Source: Akkermansia muciniphila (GTDB lineage: Bacteria; Verrucomicrobiota; Verrucomicrobiia; Verrucomicrobiales; Akkermansiaceae). From it: 64,000 nt of DNA. Under the pieces are notes generated by a model. It had not been told where the DNA came from. It ran no database searches and saw only the letters and a program-made list of their open reading frames with translations. Position 1 is the first letter of the stretch. The number at the start of each line of letters is the position of its first letter. The stretch spans positions 19,723 through 83,722 of the forward strand of contig SFDX01000004.1 of NCBI GenBank assembly GCA_004557455.1. Direction: 5' to 3'. Position numbers and translations under genes: made by a program. Positions 17,961 to 26,457 of this stretch are shown in pieces.

Positions 17961-19259
17961 ATGCTTGTCAATTTTTCCTTCTCGAATTATATGGTGTTTC
18001 TGCAACCCGCCGAGTTTACGATGGTAGCGGGCAGATTCTCCACCCACCGGGCTTCCCTCATGAAGATTCCAGGAGAACGCTACGCCAAGCTGCTGCCCGT
18101 TACAGCAATCTACGGTGGTAATGCCTCCGGCAAATCAACCTTTGTCCACGCGATGAGATGCCTGCGCAGCATTGTGCTGCACGGAACGATAGACAGTGTC
18201 GAGCCACACCTCTTTTCCCATGAAGGAAAGACACAGGCGACGGACTTCACCTGTGTATTCGCCATCGAAGGGAGGGTCCTTGAGTACAGCATTCAACTGT
18301 ACCCGGACAGGGTGATTCGGGAATCTCTCACCGATGTCACAAGAGGACGCAGGAGTATCATTTTCATCCGAGTCCCCGGCCACCCCTGCGAGATAGGCAC
18401 CACAGTGGCGGGGGCATGTCCGGAGGACGACCTGCAATATGCCGCCAAAATGGGAACAAGCCTACCGGAGAAAGAAGTATTCCTGACAACAGTCATCAAA
18501 TTACAGGTAGCAGCATTGCTTCCTCATGCTCAGCTCTGCCACAAGTGGTTTTCCGAGACACTGTGCATCATCGAAGCCGACAGCCGAAGAATCGGCCTCG
18601 GGCTTGATTTGCTCTCTCAACTTTCTAACTATTCGGCAGCACTTGCGGATGCCGATACCGGAGTTGAGCAGCTCAGCTTCCACGAAATCAAATCGAACAT
18701 AGAAGGCTCGGTTTCCCCGCCGATTCTGTCTGCTTTCAGGAAGTCGGATGACAACTTCCTGATCATCCCGGATGACTCCTCCACGATTCTCGTCAAGGAG
18801 GGCGAACGCATCAAGGCTATCAAATGCTGCTCGGTCTATACGGCGGAAGACGGCACGCGGACTGCCATTCCTCTGGCCAAAGAAAGCGACGGAACGCGCC
18901 GATACCTTCACCTGCTCCCCATCCTGCTGGACGCCCGCCGAGACAGGGTCTATCTTGTGGATGAGCTGGACCGAAGCCTCCACACAAACCTGACCCAATC
19001 TCTTATCAAGAGCTTCCGCAATATGGTGTCAGCAGGGGAACGCAGGCTCCAACTCATCTTCACCACCCACGATGTCTTCCTGATGGACGGGAATAATCTG
19101 CGCAAGGACGAGATATGGGTTACCGAGCGAGACGAGGTTCACCAAGCACATCTGATTTCCATGGCCGAGTATAAGGATATTCGACCGGATCACCAATTGC
19201 GCAAAAGTTACCTGGAAGGACGCATGGGCGGTCTTCCCCACATGAGTTGCTGCTTATGA
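17961..19259 (+). CDS. AAA15-type ATPase, RloA/AbiLi-like
   Basis: 432 residues of the SMC/ABC-like AAA15 ATPase class found in defence loci. It starts LVNFSFSNYMVF, typical of the family. Walker A is GGNASGKST (52-60), Walker B is VYLVDELDRSLH (about 329-340), followed by IFTTHDVFLMD. It overlaps the next gene by 4 nt (ATGA) and has its own promoter. The pairing of an AAA15 ATPase with an RloB protein is that of the lactococcal AbiL abortive-infection system and of RloAB linked to restriction loci. Base composition is lower in GC than that of the flanking genes, which supports acquisition. A defence role is inferred. Confidence 0.8.
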   Translation: MLVNFSFSNYMVFLQPAEFTMVAGRFSTHRASLMKIPGERYAKLLPVTAIYGGNASGKSTFVHAMRCLRSIVLHGTIDSVEPHLFSHEGKTQATDFTCVFAIEGRVLEYSIQLYPDRVIRESLTDVTRGRRSIIFIRVPGHPCEIGTTVAGACPEDDLQYAAKMGTSLPEKEVFLTTVIKLQVAALLPHAQLCHKWFSETLCIIEADSRRIGLGLDLLSQLSNYSAALADADTGVEQLSFHEIKSNIEGSVSPPILSAFRKSDDNFLIIPDDSSTILVKEGERIKAIKCCSVYTAEDGTRTAIPLAKESDGTRRYLHLLPILLDARRDRVYLVDELDRSLHTNLTQSLIKSFRNMVSAGERRLQLIFTTHDVFLMDGNNLRKDEIWVTERDEVHQAHLISMAEYKDIRPDHQLRKSYLEGRMGGLPHMSCCL

Positions 19260-19852
19260 GTGCTTTCAGACGCAAAGAAAACAGGGCTTCCTATCGCCGG
19301 AACTTCTTCTTTGTAACGGAGGGTGTCGCCTCCGAGCAGGCCTATCTGAAAATTGTCTGGAACAGGCTGCAGCTCCGGGAACGATGTACACCGCGCTATT
19401 GCCACAAGAACTCCGGCATACCTGCCATGCTGGCCAAGGCCGAAGAAGTGGAGGAAGGAGATCTCTTCAAACAGAGGAGAGGCGATGAAATCTGGATCAT
19501 TCTTGATCACGATGAACAAAGTCATTTTCCGGAGCAGTTTGAACGTTTAGCCGAATGGGAAGCTCAAAAGCCATACCGTCACGTCGCTGTTTCTACGCCG
19601 AGATTTGAATTTTGGCTACTCCTGCACGTAGACGAGCGCCCCCACCGGGACAAGTGCAAGAGCGATGATTACATGCAGCAGAGGATACCGAACTTCAAGA
19701 ATCTTCCCATAGATACAACGTCTATTACTGCCGACCGTATCCGGGCAGCGATGAAGCGTGCTCTTTGCTCTCCCATGCCGAGCTGCAGGAAGCCCTCCGT
19801 CGTCGGCAGCGGGCTCGGACTTCTGATTCAACGCCTCCTGACCATAGCATAA
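19256..19852 (+). CDS. RloB/AbiLii-like protein
   Basis: 198 residues starting at the ATG that overlaps the ATPase stop. Family features visible: RRNFFFVTEGVASEQAYL near the N-terminus (the EG..TE..Y motif of RloB), an acidic IWIILDHDEQ (about 80-90), and the signature STPRFEFWLLLHVDE (about 110-124). RloB proteins carry a TOPRIM-like nuclease fold and act with the AAA15 partner. The last about 25 residues are less typical and a late frameshift cannot be excluded, though VGSGLGLLIQRLL fits a helical end. Translationally coupled to RloA. Confidence 0.78.
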   Translation: MSAFRRKENRASYRRNFFFVTEGVASEQAYLKIVWNRLQLRERCTPRYCHKNSGIPAMLAKAEEVEEGDLFKQRRGDEIWIILDHDEQSHFPEQFERLAEWEAQKPYRHVAVSTPRFEFWLLLHVDERPHRDKCKSDDYMQQRIPNFKNLPIDTTSITADRIRAAMKRALCSPMPSCRKPSVVGSGLGLLIQRLLTIA

Positions 19853-19932
19853 GGGTTCCCGCCCTGCGGCATTTCGGGGGGCGGGGAGGCTGTGGGTTTT
19901 GCACGAAAAAGCGGGTGGTCGGTGGTTTTGGC

Positions 19933-19960
19933 TTGCCATCTGCGGGATTCTTGGTAGTAT
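19933..19960 (+). promoter_or_regulatory. Promoter of the gene at 19970
   Basis: -35 TTGCCA (19933-19938), 16-bp spacer, -10 TAGTAT (19955-19960), 9 nt before the ATG, implying a nearly leaderless mRNA. Confidence 0.65.
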
Positions 19961-19969
19961 GGAAAGCAT

Positions 19970-20911
19970 ATGAAGCATTTTCTTCTTCTTTTCGCGACCG
20001 TCCTGCTCTGCGCTTTCTCGGCGAGCGGGGTGGAAATCAAGAACATCGGCGTAAAGCTCACCCGCAACAGCGCCGACAAAAAGCTGACGCCGGACTACAG
20101 TTTCAGAGTGCTGGAGGACTTGAGCGTGCGGCGTAGCTGGAACCTGCCGGGCGGGCGCACCCTGAGTGCTGACTTCGACGCCAAGAGTGCCGAGGGTAAG
20201 CTGATCTCCGCACATGTGGTGTACGATAAACCGGTGGATCTCAAGACCGCGCAGGCGGATGCGCTGGCTCTGGGCCACACCAAATCCGACACCTGGAAAA
20301 AGCTGAAAGCCAAGAAGGCAGAGGAGCTGGGCTTGGCCCCCTGCAAGTACAAAAAGCTCAAGAACGGCAGCTACCTGTATGTGGAAATGAATGCAGCCAA
20401 AAAAGCCACCGGCGTCTCCCTCTATGCGGCTAAGCCCACCCGCCACCGCCTCACGCTCGGGGAGTGGACCGGACGCGTGACCCGCACGGCCCTCGGCTCT
20501 ACGGCGGACAACAGCGGCAGCGTCAATTTCCTCAAGCAGGATGAGGAGAAACGCTTAGCCGCCAACAAGAAGCGCGCCGCCGAGCGTCCCCGCCCGTCTG
20601 CGGATAAGCCCGCCCGGAGCGAAGATGTCGTGGTCACTGAGATCATCGAGGAAGTAGAAGATGCGGCTGATGATACCGACAACGAGGACGAGGTGACCGT
20701 GGTGAAGACGGAGAAAGGCCCCTGGCCCGCCATCCGGGATTACTGCAAGGAGCTTTCGAGCCGTCCGTGGAGCACGACGGAGCGTGTGAGTATCTACGGC
20801 GGCGGCGGTCTCATCCTGCTGCTCATCATCGTCTCCGCCGTGCGCCGTCGACTGCGCCGCAAGGCCGCCGAGGAGCGAGCCAATGCCATCATCAACGGGA
20901 AAAAGTCATAA
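19970..20911 (+). CDS. Signal-peptide protein with C-terminal membrane anchor, unknown
   Basis: 313 residues: signal peptide (1-21, CAFSASG), an about 150-residue basic extracytoplasmic domain (rich in Lys and Ala), a Lys/Arg/Pro-rich then strongly acidic linker (IIEEVEDAADDTDNEDE), one transmembrane helix (about 275-293, GGGLILLLIIVSAV) and a short basic cytoplasmic tail. I recognise no domain. It is followed by a separately promoted pseudopilin gene; a link with pilus or secretion functions is only suggested by proximity. Confidence 0.8.
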   Translation: MKHFLLLFATVLLCAFSASGVEIKNIGVKLTRNSADKKLTPDYSFRVLEDLSVRRSWNLPGGRTLSADFDAKSAEGKLISAHVVYDKPVDLKTAQADALALGHTKSDTWKKLKAKKAEELGLAPCKYKKLKNGSYLYVEMNAAKKATGVSLYAAKPTRHRLTLGEWTGRVTRTALGSTADNSGSVNFLKQDEEKRLAANKKRAAERPRPSADKPARSEDVVVTEIIEEVEDAADDTDNEDEVTVVKTEKGPWPAIRDYCKELSSRPWSTTERVSIYGGGGLILLLIIVSAVRRRLRRKAAEERANAIINGKKS

Positions 20912-20938
20912 TTTTGCCCTCGAATCCGCCCTTTCTGC

Positions 20939-20967
20939 TTGCCAAGCGGGGAGCGGTGTGGTATAAC
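20939..20967 (+). promoter_or_regulatory. Promoter of the pseudopilin gene
   Basis: -35 TTGCCA (20939-20944), 17-bp spacer, -10 TATAAC (20962-20967). The first ATG after it, 11 nt downstream at 20979, opens a five-codon frame rather than the pseudopilin. Confidence 0.7.
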
Positions 20968-20978
20968 GAGAGTGTTCA

Positions 20979-20996
20979 ATGAATCAATTCTCATGA
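20979..20996 (+). CDS. Possible five-codon upstream ORF overlapping the pseudopilin start
   Basis: ATG AAT CAA TTC TCA TGA. It starts at the distance from the -10 (11 nt) where other genes here have their leaderless starts, and its stop overlaps the pseudopilin ATG as ATGA. It could load ribosomes for translational coupling. No conservation evidence is available, and it may be chance. Confidence 0.3.
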   Translation: MNQFS

Positions 20997-21754
20997 AAGC
21001 ACCAAAAATCTACAGAAAGAAGGGGGGCTTCACCCTCATCGAGCTCATTGTGGTGATTGCCATTCTCGGCACGCTCGCCGCTGTCGGCTACGGCCCCATC
21101 ATGGACCACCTGAACGACGGTGACCGCCAGATCGCCTCGTCCAACCTCAGCAACATCAGCACGGCCCTCATCGACTTCAACACGGAGGTGACCGGTTACC
21201 CGAGCGATGAGACCGCCGAGCAGATGCAGACCACCATGGAGGAGGCCGGCAAGGACTTCGGCGCGCTGCAGGGCAACAACTCCAACTGCTACTTCCGCCA
21301 GCTCATGGTGCGCGACGGCTCCCTGGCCGAGAAGATCTTCTTCGCCAAGGTGAAGGGTGTCACGGCGGAGGGCGATAACAAGAAGGCCAACGGCAAGGCC
21401 CTCCAAGCCGGTGAAAATGCTTTCTCCTATGTGATGATGCAGTCGACGGACGGCGAGGGCTATCGCGGTGTTACCTCCCGCGGCGCCTGCCCCATTGTGA
21501 TGACCCCCACCCGCAAGTCCAATAAGTCCTTCACCGGTGCCGATGTGGAGTTCGACCTCACGCCCTTCCGCGGCCATGTCTTCGTGCTCTACACCGATAA
21601 GTCCATCAAGGATTTCAAGGGTGACAAGCAGGTCAAGGAGAATGAGGATGATGATACCATCGGCACCCTCGCCGTTGACATCTTCCCGGAGAACGCCAAG
21701 ACCGGCGAGTCCAAGGCTGACCGCTACACCATCCTCGGCCCGGATCTGAAGTAA
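20993..21754 (+). CDS. Type II/IV pseudopilin-like protein (prepilin-type N-terminus)
   Basis: 253 residues. Residues 11-33 are a class III prepilin signal: a basic leader ending KKGG, then FTLIELIVVIAILGTLAAVGY with Glu at +5, to be cut and N-methylated by a prepilin peptidase. The rest is a soluble domain with the look of Verrucomicrobia/Planctomycetes type II secretion pseudopilins (SSNLSNISTALIDFNTEVTGYP). No other secretion genes adjoin it. The start at 20993 fits the leader length; an upstream in-frame extension is unlikely because it crosses the promoter. Confidence 0.85.
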   Translation: MKAPKIYRKKGGFTLIELIVVIAILGTLAAVGYGPIMDHLNDGDRQIASSNLSNISTALIDFNTEVTGYPSDETAEQMQTTMEEAGKDFGALQGNNSNCYFRQLMVRDGSLAEKIFFAKVKGVTAEGDNKKANGKALQAGENAFSYVMMQSTDGEGYRGVTSRGACPIVMTPTRKSNKSFTGADVEFDLTPFRGHVFVLYTDKSIKDFKGDKQVKENEDDDTIGTLAVDIFPENAKTGESKADRYTILGPDLK

Positions 21755-21776
21755 CACTTCCGCTCTTCCCGTTCCG

Positions 21777-21806
21777 AAGGCACCTCCCCGCCACAGGAGG
21801 TGCCTT
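21777..21806 (+). terminator. Terminator after the pseudopilin gene
   Basis: Perfect 11-bp stem (AAGGCACCTCC / GGAGGTGCCTT) with an 8-nt loop, 23 bp after the stop; the U tract is short (CTTG). Confidence 0.75.
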
Positions 21807-21856
21807 CTTGCTTGCCGGGGGAGCCCCCGCGACGTAACAGCGGGATACAGGCCGCC

Positions 21857-22903
21857 TTAATTTGACGGCATGTATTGGTCGTTCTTCAGATTCTCCTCCA
21901 GCTCCAGGAGGTAACGGTCGAAATCGGAGACATAGAGGCGGTCCTGCTCCACCCTGTACTTCTCGAACTCGGTCTTTGCATGCAGCCTTGCAATGGCGGC
22001 GGAGACACGTCCGGCATCCTTCAGCAGGCCGTATTCGAACATTTCGATAAACGTGTTGAGGCGTTTCTCCCAGTCCTCCATGGTCAGCGGTATTTTTCGC
22101 TGCGCCATGCTCTCCGCAAAATCGAGGTAGGAACCCACCAGACGGTTCAGCTGGGTCAACTCCTCGGCGCTCAGGTAATTCTTTGCCACACAGGCATCGC
22201 TGAGCATGACCTTACCCTCCGGGGCGGCCTTCCAAGTGGTGAGCCCCATGTGCGGCTTTTTCGCATCGGCTCGCTCCACAATCAACTCGGCGGCGGTGTG
22301 CCCGTGCACGGCAAAGTGCATCTTGTTCTGCACGCTTGCATAAAAACGGCGGGTCACGGAAGCCTTGCTGTCATAATCAACCGCAGTGGCATAAATATCC
22401 GTTATCTTCTGATAAAAAAGGCGCTCGCTGGCGCGGATTTCCCGCACGCGCTCCAGCTGCTCCTCAAAGTACTTATCGGAGAGGTACGTCCCCTGCTTGA
22501 GGCGCTCGTCGTCCATCACCCAGCCCTTAATGGTATACTCATGGGCGATGTGATTCACCCACTTACGGAACTGCACGGCTCGCTCGGAGTTTACCTTGAA
22601 GCCCACGGCAATGATGGCTTGGATGCCGTAGTGGAAAGCATGGTAGTTCTTGCCGTCCGAGGCAGTTATTCGAATTCTTCGAACAACTGACTTTTCATCC
22701 AACTCGGCATCCGCAAAAATCTTCTTGAGATGATAGTTAATGGTATGCGTCTCCACACCGTAAAGTTCGCCCAGCATCTTCTGCGTCAGCCAGATATTCT
22801 CGTCCTCATATCGAACCTCGAACTGCTCGGCAGCCTCACCCACGCCGGCGATGTAGGTCAGATATTCTGCCGCGGAACTGCGGATGGAAATTTGGTTCTT
22901 CAT
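21857..22903 (-). CDS. RhuM family protein
   Basis: 348 residues matching the RhuM family (named from Salmonella SPI-3): VRYEDENIWLTQKMLGEL and VETHTINYHLKKIF near the N-terminus form the KilA-N/BRO-like DNA-binding portion, then FHYGIQAIIAVGFKVNSERA and FRKWVNHIAHEYTIKGW. The C-terminal half is helical. Molecular function is not established; the family is often found in genomic islands and mobile regions. Monocistronic, with its own strong promoter, facing rnc. Confidence 0.88.
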   Translation of the reverse strand: MKNQISIRSSAAEYLTYIAGVGEAAEQFEVRYEDENIWLTQKMLGELYGVETHTINYHLKKIFADAELDEKSVVRRIRITASDGKNYHAFHYGIQAIIAVGFKVNSERAVQFRKWVNHIAHEYTIKGWVMDDERLKQGTYLSDKYFEEQLERVREIRASERLFYQKITDIYATAVDYDSKASVTRRFYASVQNKMHFAVHGHTAAELIVERADAKKPHMGLTTWKAAPEGKVMLSDACVAKNYLSAEELTQLNRLVGSYLDFAESMAQRKIPLTMEDWEKRLNTFIEMFEYGLLKDAGRVSAAIARLHAKTEFEKYRVEQDRLYVSDFDRYLLELEENLKNDQYMPSN

Positions 22904-22918
22904 AACGTTCGTGTCAGT

Positions 22919-22948
22919 ATTATATCACATTTTCGGGAGAAAAGTCAA
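22919..22948 (-). promoter_or_regulatory. Promoter of the RhuM-family gene
   Basis: -35 TTGACT (22943-22948, minus strand), 18-bp spacer, perfect -10 TATAAT (22919-22924), 15 nt before the ATG. Confidence 0.75.
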
Positions 22949-23002
22949 GCCGGTTTCCCCGATTACCCGGTTCCGAACTGTGAGAAGTCCGGTCGATTTC
23001 GC

Positions 23003-23031
23003 TTGCGTCGGGGGCGGGTATGGTGTACGAT
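23003..23031 (+). promoter_or_regulatory. Promoter of rnc
   Basis: -35 TTGCGT (23003-23008), 17-bp spacer, -10 TACGAT (23026-23031), 10 nt before the ATG at 23042. Confidence 0.6.
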
Positions 23032-23041
23032 AGGGGCAAGC

Positions 23042-23731
23042 ATGGATATAGCATTGATCGAAGAAAGTTTGGGGTATGTATTCACGGACAAAGTGTGGCT
23101 GCAGCAGGCCTTGACGCATCCCAGCTACAGCCAGCGGCGGGCAGCGGGCTTGGCATACGAACGGCTGGAATATCTGGGGGATGCGGTGCTGGAGCTGGTG
23201 GTGAGCCGCGAGCTCTTCACGCAGTTTCCGCAGAGCGATGAGGGCGAGCTGACGAAACTGCGCTCCGGCATCGTGAGCCGCCAGCATTTGGCAGGGTTGT
23301 GTCGCGAGCTGGGTTGGTGTGAGCAGATGAACATGAGCCCGCAACTGGAAAAGGCCGGCGGGCGCACCACAATGTCCATCATGGCCAATACCTTCGAAAG
23401 CGTGATCGGCGCCGTGATGATGGACTCCAACTACAACGCCGCGCGCAAGGTGGCCCTGCACCTGATGCAGACAAGTATTACCAACGCGCGGCAATACATG
23501 GATGTAAACTACAAGGGGGCCCTGCTGGAGATTTTGCAAAGCATCGACAACACCCCGCCCGTCTACACGGTGGAACCCGCGGACCCCAAACACCCGGAGG
23601 GTCCCTTCTGCGGGCACGCCCTGTGGCACGGGCGCGAGCTGGGCAGCGCCGTGGCCCCCAGCAAGCACAAGGCGGAGATGGCAGCGGCCGCAGCCGCCCT
23701 GCAGGCGAAAATCTGGCTGAAGAAGGCTTGA
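23042..23731 (+). CDS. rnc: Ribonuclease III
   Basis: Double-strand-specific endoribonuclease for rRNA and mRNA maturation. 229 residues: RNase III domain with signature ERLEYLGDAVLEL (about 40-52) and second metal site ANTFESVIGAVMMD (about 117-130; Asn stands where E. coli has Asp114, a change also common in other phyla, and the catalytic Glu is kept). The dsRNA-binding domain (about 160-226) ends SKHKAEMAAAAAALQAKIW. ATG 23042 is chosen because it follows a promoter by 10 nt and gives the normal N-terminus; the longer frame upstream crosses the promoter. Confidence 0.95.
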   Translation: MDIALIEESLGYVFTDKVWLQQALTHPSYSQRRAAGLAYERLEYLGDAVLELVVSRELFTQFPQSDEGELTKLRSGIVSRQHLAGLCRELGWCEQMNMSPQLEKAGGRTTMSIMANTFESVIGAVMMDSNYNAARKVALHLMQTSITNARQYMDVNYKGALLEILQSIDNTPPVYTVEPADPKHPEGPFCGHALWHGRELGSAVAPSKHKAEMAAAAAALQAKIWLKKA

Positions 23732-23788
23732 AACTGTCCTTTTTTCATCGCTAGCGCAAAAAAAGCTCGCATTGCGCGCGGAAAAGGG

Positions 23789-23794
23789 TATAAT
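23789..23794 (+). promoter_or_regulatory. -10 box upstream of ptsH
   Basis: Perfect TATAAT 37 nt before the ptsH ATG; no clear -35 at normal spacing (CTCGCA 17 bp upstream). Unlike most promoters here, it leaves a true leader. Confidence 0.5.
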
Positions 23795-23831
23795 ACTCGT
23801 CAAAACAGACTTCAAACAGATTGAGCGAATT

Positions 23832-24098
23832 ATGATAACAAAACAGATCACCGTTTTGAACAAATTGGGAATCCACGCCCGCCCGGCGGCCAAGTTCGTC
23901 CGTGAGGCGGCACGCTTCGAGGCCGATGTGACCGTGGAGCGGGACGGTGAGGCCGTGGATGGCAAGAGCATCATGTGCCTGATGATGCTGGCCGTAGGCT
24001 GCGGCTCGACCATCACCGTAACGACGGACGGCCCGGATGAGGCCGAAGCCATGGAGGCGCTGGAGGCCTTGGTGGACTCCAAGTTCGGCGAGGCCTGA
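23832..24098 (+). CDS. ptsH: Phosphocarrier protein HPr
   Basis: 88 residues. His15 in GIHARPAAKFV is the site phosphorylated by enzyme I, and Ser46 in VDGKSIMCLMM matches the site used by HPr kinase in Firmicutes and some Proteobacteria. No PTS permease (EII) or HPr kinase is in the window, so the pair may be regulatory as in other PTS-poor bacteria. ATG 23832 starts MITKQITVLN, the usual N-terminus. ptsI follows after 39 nt. Confidence 0.95.
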   Translation: MITKQITVLNKLGIHARPAAKFVREAARFEADVTVERDGEAVDGKSIMCLMMLAVGCGSTITVTTDGPDEAEAMEALEALVDSKFGEA

Positions 24099-24137
24099 TG
24101 CCCGGGTGCTTCTGCCCCCCACCCCGCCGCGACAGGT

Positions 24138-25892
24138 ATGACAGAGGAGCATTTCGAGCACATTCTGCAGGGCATGCCCGTGTCCCCGGGCATTGCCATG
24201 GGCACCATGCTGGTGGAGACCGCCAAGAACGCGGCCCCGCCCGTGCGGCGTGTGGCGCAGGAAGCCCTGCCCGCAGAGTGGCAGCGTCTGGAGGCAGCGC
24301 TGGATAAGACAGAGAAGGAGCTGGAGCGCCTGAAAGAGCGTGTGCAGGAGCTCTCCGGCGAGACGGAGGCGGCTATCTTCGACGCCCACCTGCTCTTCGT
24401 GCGCGACCGCCTCATCATGAAGCGGCTGCAGGCGGAGCTGCCCAAGCGCGGCCAGAACATCGAGGCGGTGTACTACTCCGTGGTGATGAATTTCATCGGC
24501 ACCATGCGGAAGGTAGACGACCCCTACCTGCGCTCCCGCATCGCGGACATGGAGGACGTGATGCGCCGTGTGCTGCGCAACATGGAGCCCGTAACCCACA
24601 CCGAGGAAGAGGAGGACACGGGGGAGCGCCGCGTACTGGTGGCTTATGACCTGGCACCGAGTGACACGGCAGACCTGGACAGCCGAAATATCATCGGATT
24701 CGTGACAGAGGTGGGTTCTGCGGTGTCGCACACGGCGATTCTCTCCCGCTCGCTCGGGCTGCCGGCCGTGGTGGCCGTGCCGAACCTCATGCTGGAGTCC
24801 CGCATGGGGCAAAGCGCCATTGTGGATGGCTTCAATGGGTTGGTGATCATCAACCCGACCGCCGAGACGGAGGAGCGCTACCGCCGGATGCGCACGGAGA
24901 AGCAGCGGGCTTATGAGAGCCTGGAGGAGCTGCGCGACCTGCCGGCCGAGACTCTGGACGGACATCGAATCCGCTTGGCGGCGAACGTGGAGTTTACCCA
25001 CGAGTCCGATGCCATACGCCGCAGTGGTGCGGAGGGCGTAGGCCTGTATCGCACGGAGTTTTTCCTACTGGGCGAAAACCGGGAAATCCCCGGCGAGGAG
25101 GAGCAGTACGCCCACTACCGCAAGCTGGTGGAGAACTGCGCCCCGCATGAGGTCATCTTCCGCACGCTGGATGCGGGGGGCGATAAGCTGCCCTGCGAAC
25201 CTGTGGGGGAGAAGGAGGCCAACCCTTTCCTCGGCTGGCGCGGCATCCGCGTCTCGCTCAGCCGTCCGCAGATGTTCAAGGAGCAGCTGCGCGCCATTCT
25301 CCGAGCCTCGGCCCACGGCAAGGTGGGGGTGATGTTCCCCATGGTGTCCGGTCTGACGGAGGTGTTGGATGCGCGCAGCCTGCTGGAGGAGTGCCGCAAC
25401 GAGCTGCGCGCGGAGGGGCTGCATTTCGATGAAAAGATGCGCGTGGGCATCATGATCGAGGTGCCGGGGGCGGCGGTGATGGCGGATATTTTGGCCAAGT
25501 ATGTGGATTTCTTCTCCATCGGTACCAATGACCTGACGCAGTACACCATCGCGGTGGACCGCGTGAACTACCGCGTGGCTTCCATGTTCCGCACCACGCA
25601 TCCTGGGGTCATCCGGCTCATGCACGGCACGATGTCGGCGGGGATTCCCACGGCCATTTGTGGCGAGATGGGGGCGGACTTGACGCTGACGCCGCTGCTG
25701 GTGGGTCTGGGCGCAAGCGAGCTTTCCGTGGGCACGCACCTGCTGCCTGCCGTGCGTTATGCTGTCCGTCACCTGAACTACGAGGAATGCCGCCGCATGG
25801 CGGAGCAGGCCCTGGAGGCCGAGGACAGCCGGACCATCCGCAAGCTCTCCAAAGAGCTGGCACTGCGGTCTTACCCAACCTTGTTTGAATGA
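24138..25892 (+). CDS. ptsI: PTS enzyme I (phosphoenolpyruvate-protein phosphotransferase)
   Basis: Transfers phosphate from PEP to HPr. 584 residues, normal length. N-terminal HPr-binding helical domain (about 35-150), phospho-His domain with GSAVSHTAILSRSLGLPAV (His198), and the TIM-barrel PEP domain with GVGLYRTEFFLLG, FRTLDAGGDK and the C-terminal FSIGTNDLTQY and GEMGAD motifs. Its stop overlaps the start of the acetyltransferase gene (ATGA). Confidence 0.96.
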   Translation: MTEEHFEHILQGMPVSPGIAMGTMLVETAKNAAPPVRRVAQEALPAEWQRLEAALDKTEKELERLKERVQELSGETEAAIFDAHLLFVRDRLIMKRLQAELPKRGQNIEAVYYSVVMNFIGTMRKVDDPYLRSRIADMEDVMRRVLRNMEPVTHTEEEEDTGERRVLVAYDLAPSDTADLDSRNIIGFVTEVGSAVSHTAILSRSLGLPAVVAVPNLMLESRMGQSAIVDGFNGLVIINPTAETEERYRRMRTEKQRAYESLEELRDLPAETLDGHRIRLAANVEFTHESDAIRRSGAEGVGLYRTEFFLLGENREIPGEEEQYAHYRKLVENCAPHEVIFRTLDAGGDKLPCEPVGEKEANPFLGWRGIRVSLSRPQMFKEQLRAILRASAHGKVGVMFPMVSGLTEVLDARSLLEECRNELRAEGLHFDEKMRVGIMIEVPGAAVMADILAKYVDFFSIGTNDLTQYTIAVDRVNYRVASMFRTTHPGVIRLMHGTMSAGIPTAICGEMGADLTLTPLLVGLGASELSVGTHLLPAVRYAVRHLNYEECRRMAEQALEAEDSRTIRKLSKELALRSYPTLFE

Positions 25893-26416
25893 ACCTGACG
25901 ACGCGCCGCCTCACGGAGCCGCAGGATCCTCTCTTTGCGGAGCTGTGGCAGTTATACGAGTCGAGCTTCCCATGGGAGGAGCGGCACGATGCGGATTGGC
26001 AGCAGCGTGCCATGAGCGATGAGACTTTCCGCTGCATGCGGGTGGAGCAGGACGGGCAGGCTGTTGCCCTGCTCTTTTACTGGGTGCGACCGGGTTATGT
26101 CTACCTTGAGCACCTGGCCGTGCACCCCTCGCGGAGGGGGCAGGGTCTGGGCACGGCGGTGCTGGAGCTACTGCCTCCCCTGCCCATTGTGCTGGAGATT
26201 GAGCCGGTGTGCGATGACGCCACGGCGCGCAGGTTGCGTTTCTACGAGCATGCGGGCTACCGTCTGCTGCCCTGCGCGCACACTCAGCCACCCTACCACC
26301 CCGGGCTGCCGCCTCTGCCGCTTTCACTGCTGGTGCGCGGGGATTTCTCGGAGGAGATGCTGGCGGACTTCCGGGCTTGGCAGCCTTCCATCGGCGCGGG
26401 GGCGGACACATTTTAG
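25889..26416 (+). CDS. GNAT family N-acetyltransferase
   Basis: 175 residues, coupled to ptsI by a 4-nt overlap. The acetyl-CoA-binding motif A is seen in VYLEHLAVHPSRRGQGLGTAVLELL (RRGQGLG as the pyrophosphate loop) and a later FYEHAGYRLLP is typical of motif B. Substrate unknown. The operon position suggests expression with the PTS proteins, nothing more. Confidence 0.85.
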   Translation: MNLTTRRLTEPQDPLFAELWQLYESSFPWEERHDADWQQRAMSDETFRCMRVEQDGQAVALLFYWVRPGYVYLEHLAVHPSRRGQGLGTAVLELLPPLPIVLEIEPVCDDATARRLRFYEHAGYRLLPCAHTQPPYHPGLPPLPLSLLVRGDFSEEMLADFRAWQPSIGAGADTF

Positions 26417-26418
26417 CC

Positions 26419-26447
26419 TTGCAAATAGCGCGCAGCGGGTGTACCCT
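26419..26447 (+). promoter_or_regulatory. Promoter of the CstA-like gene
   Basis: -35 TTGCAA (26419-26424), 17-bp spacer, weak -10 TACCCT (26442-26447), 10 nt before the ATG at 26458. Confidence 0.5.
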
Positions 26448-26457
26448 TTCCCCCGCT

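Noticed and set aside
23392..23410. RNase III inactivated by Asn in place of Asp114
   Set aside because: Asn at this position is common in RNase III of other phyla, and the catalytic Glu and signature motif are intact.
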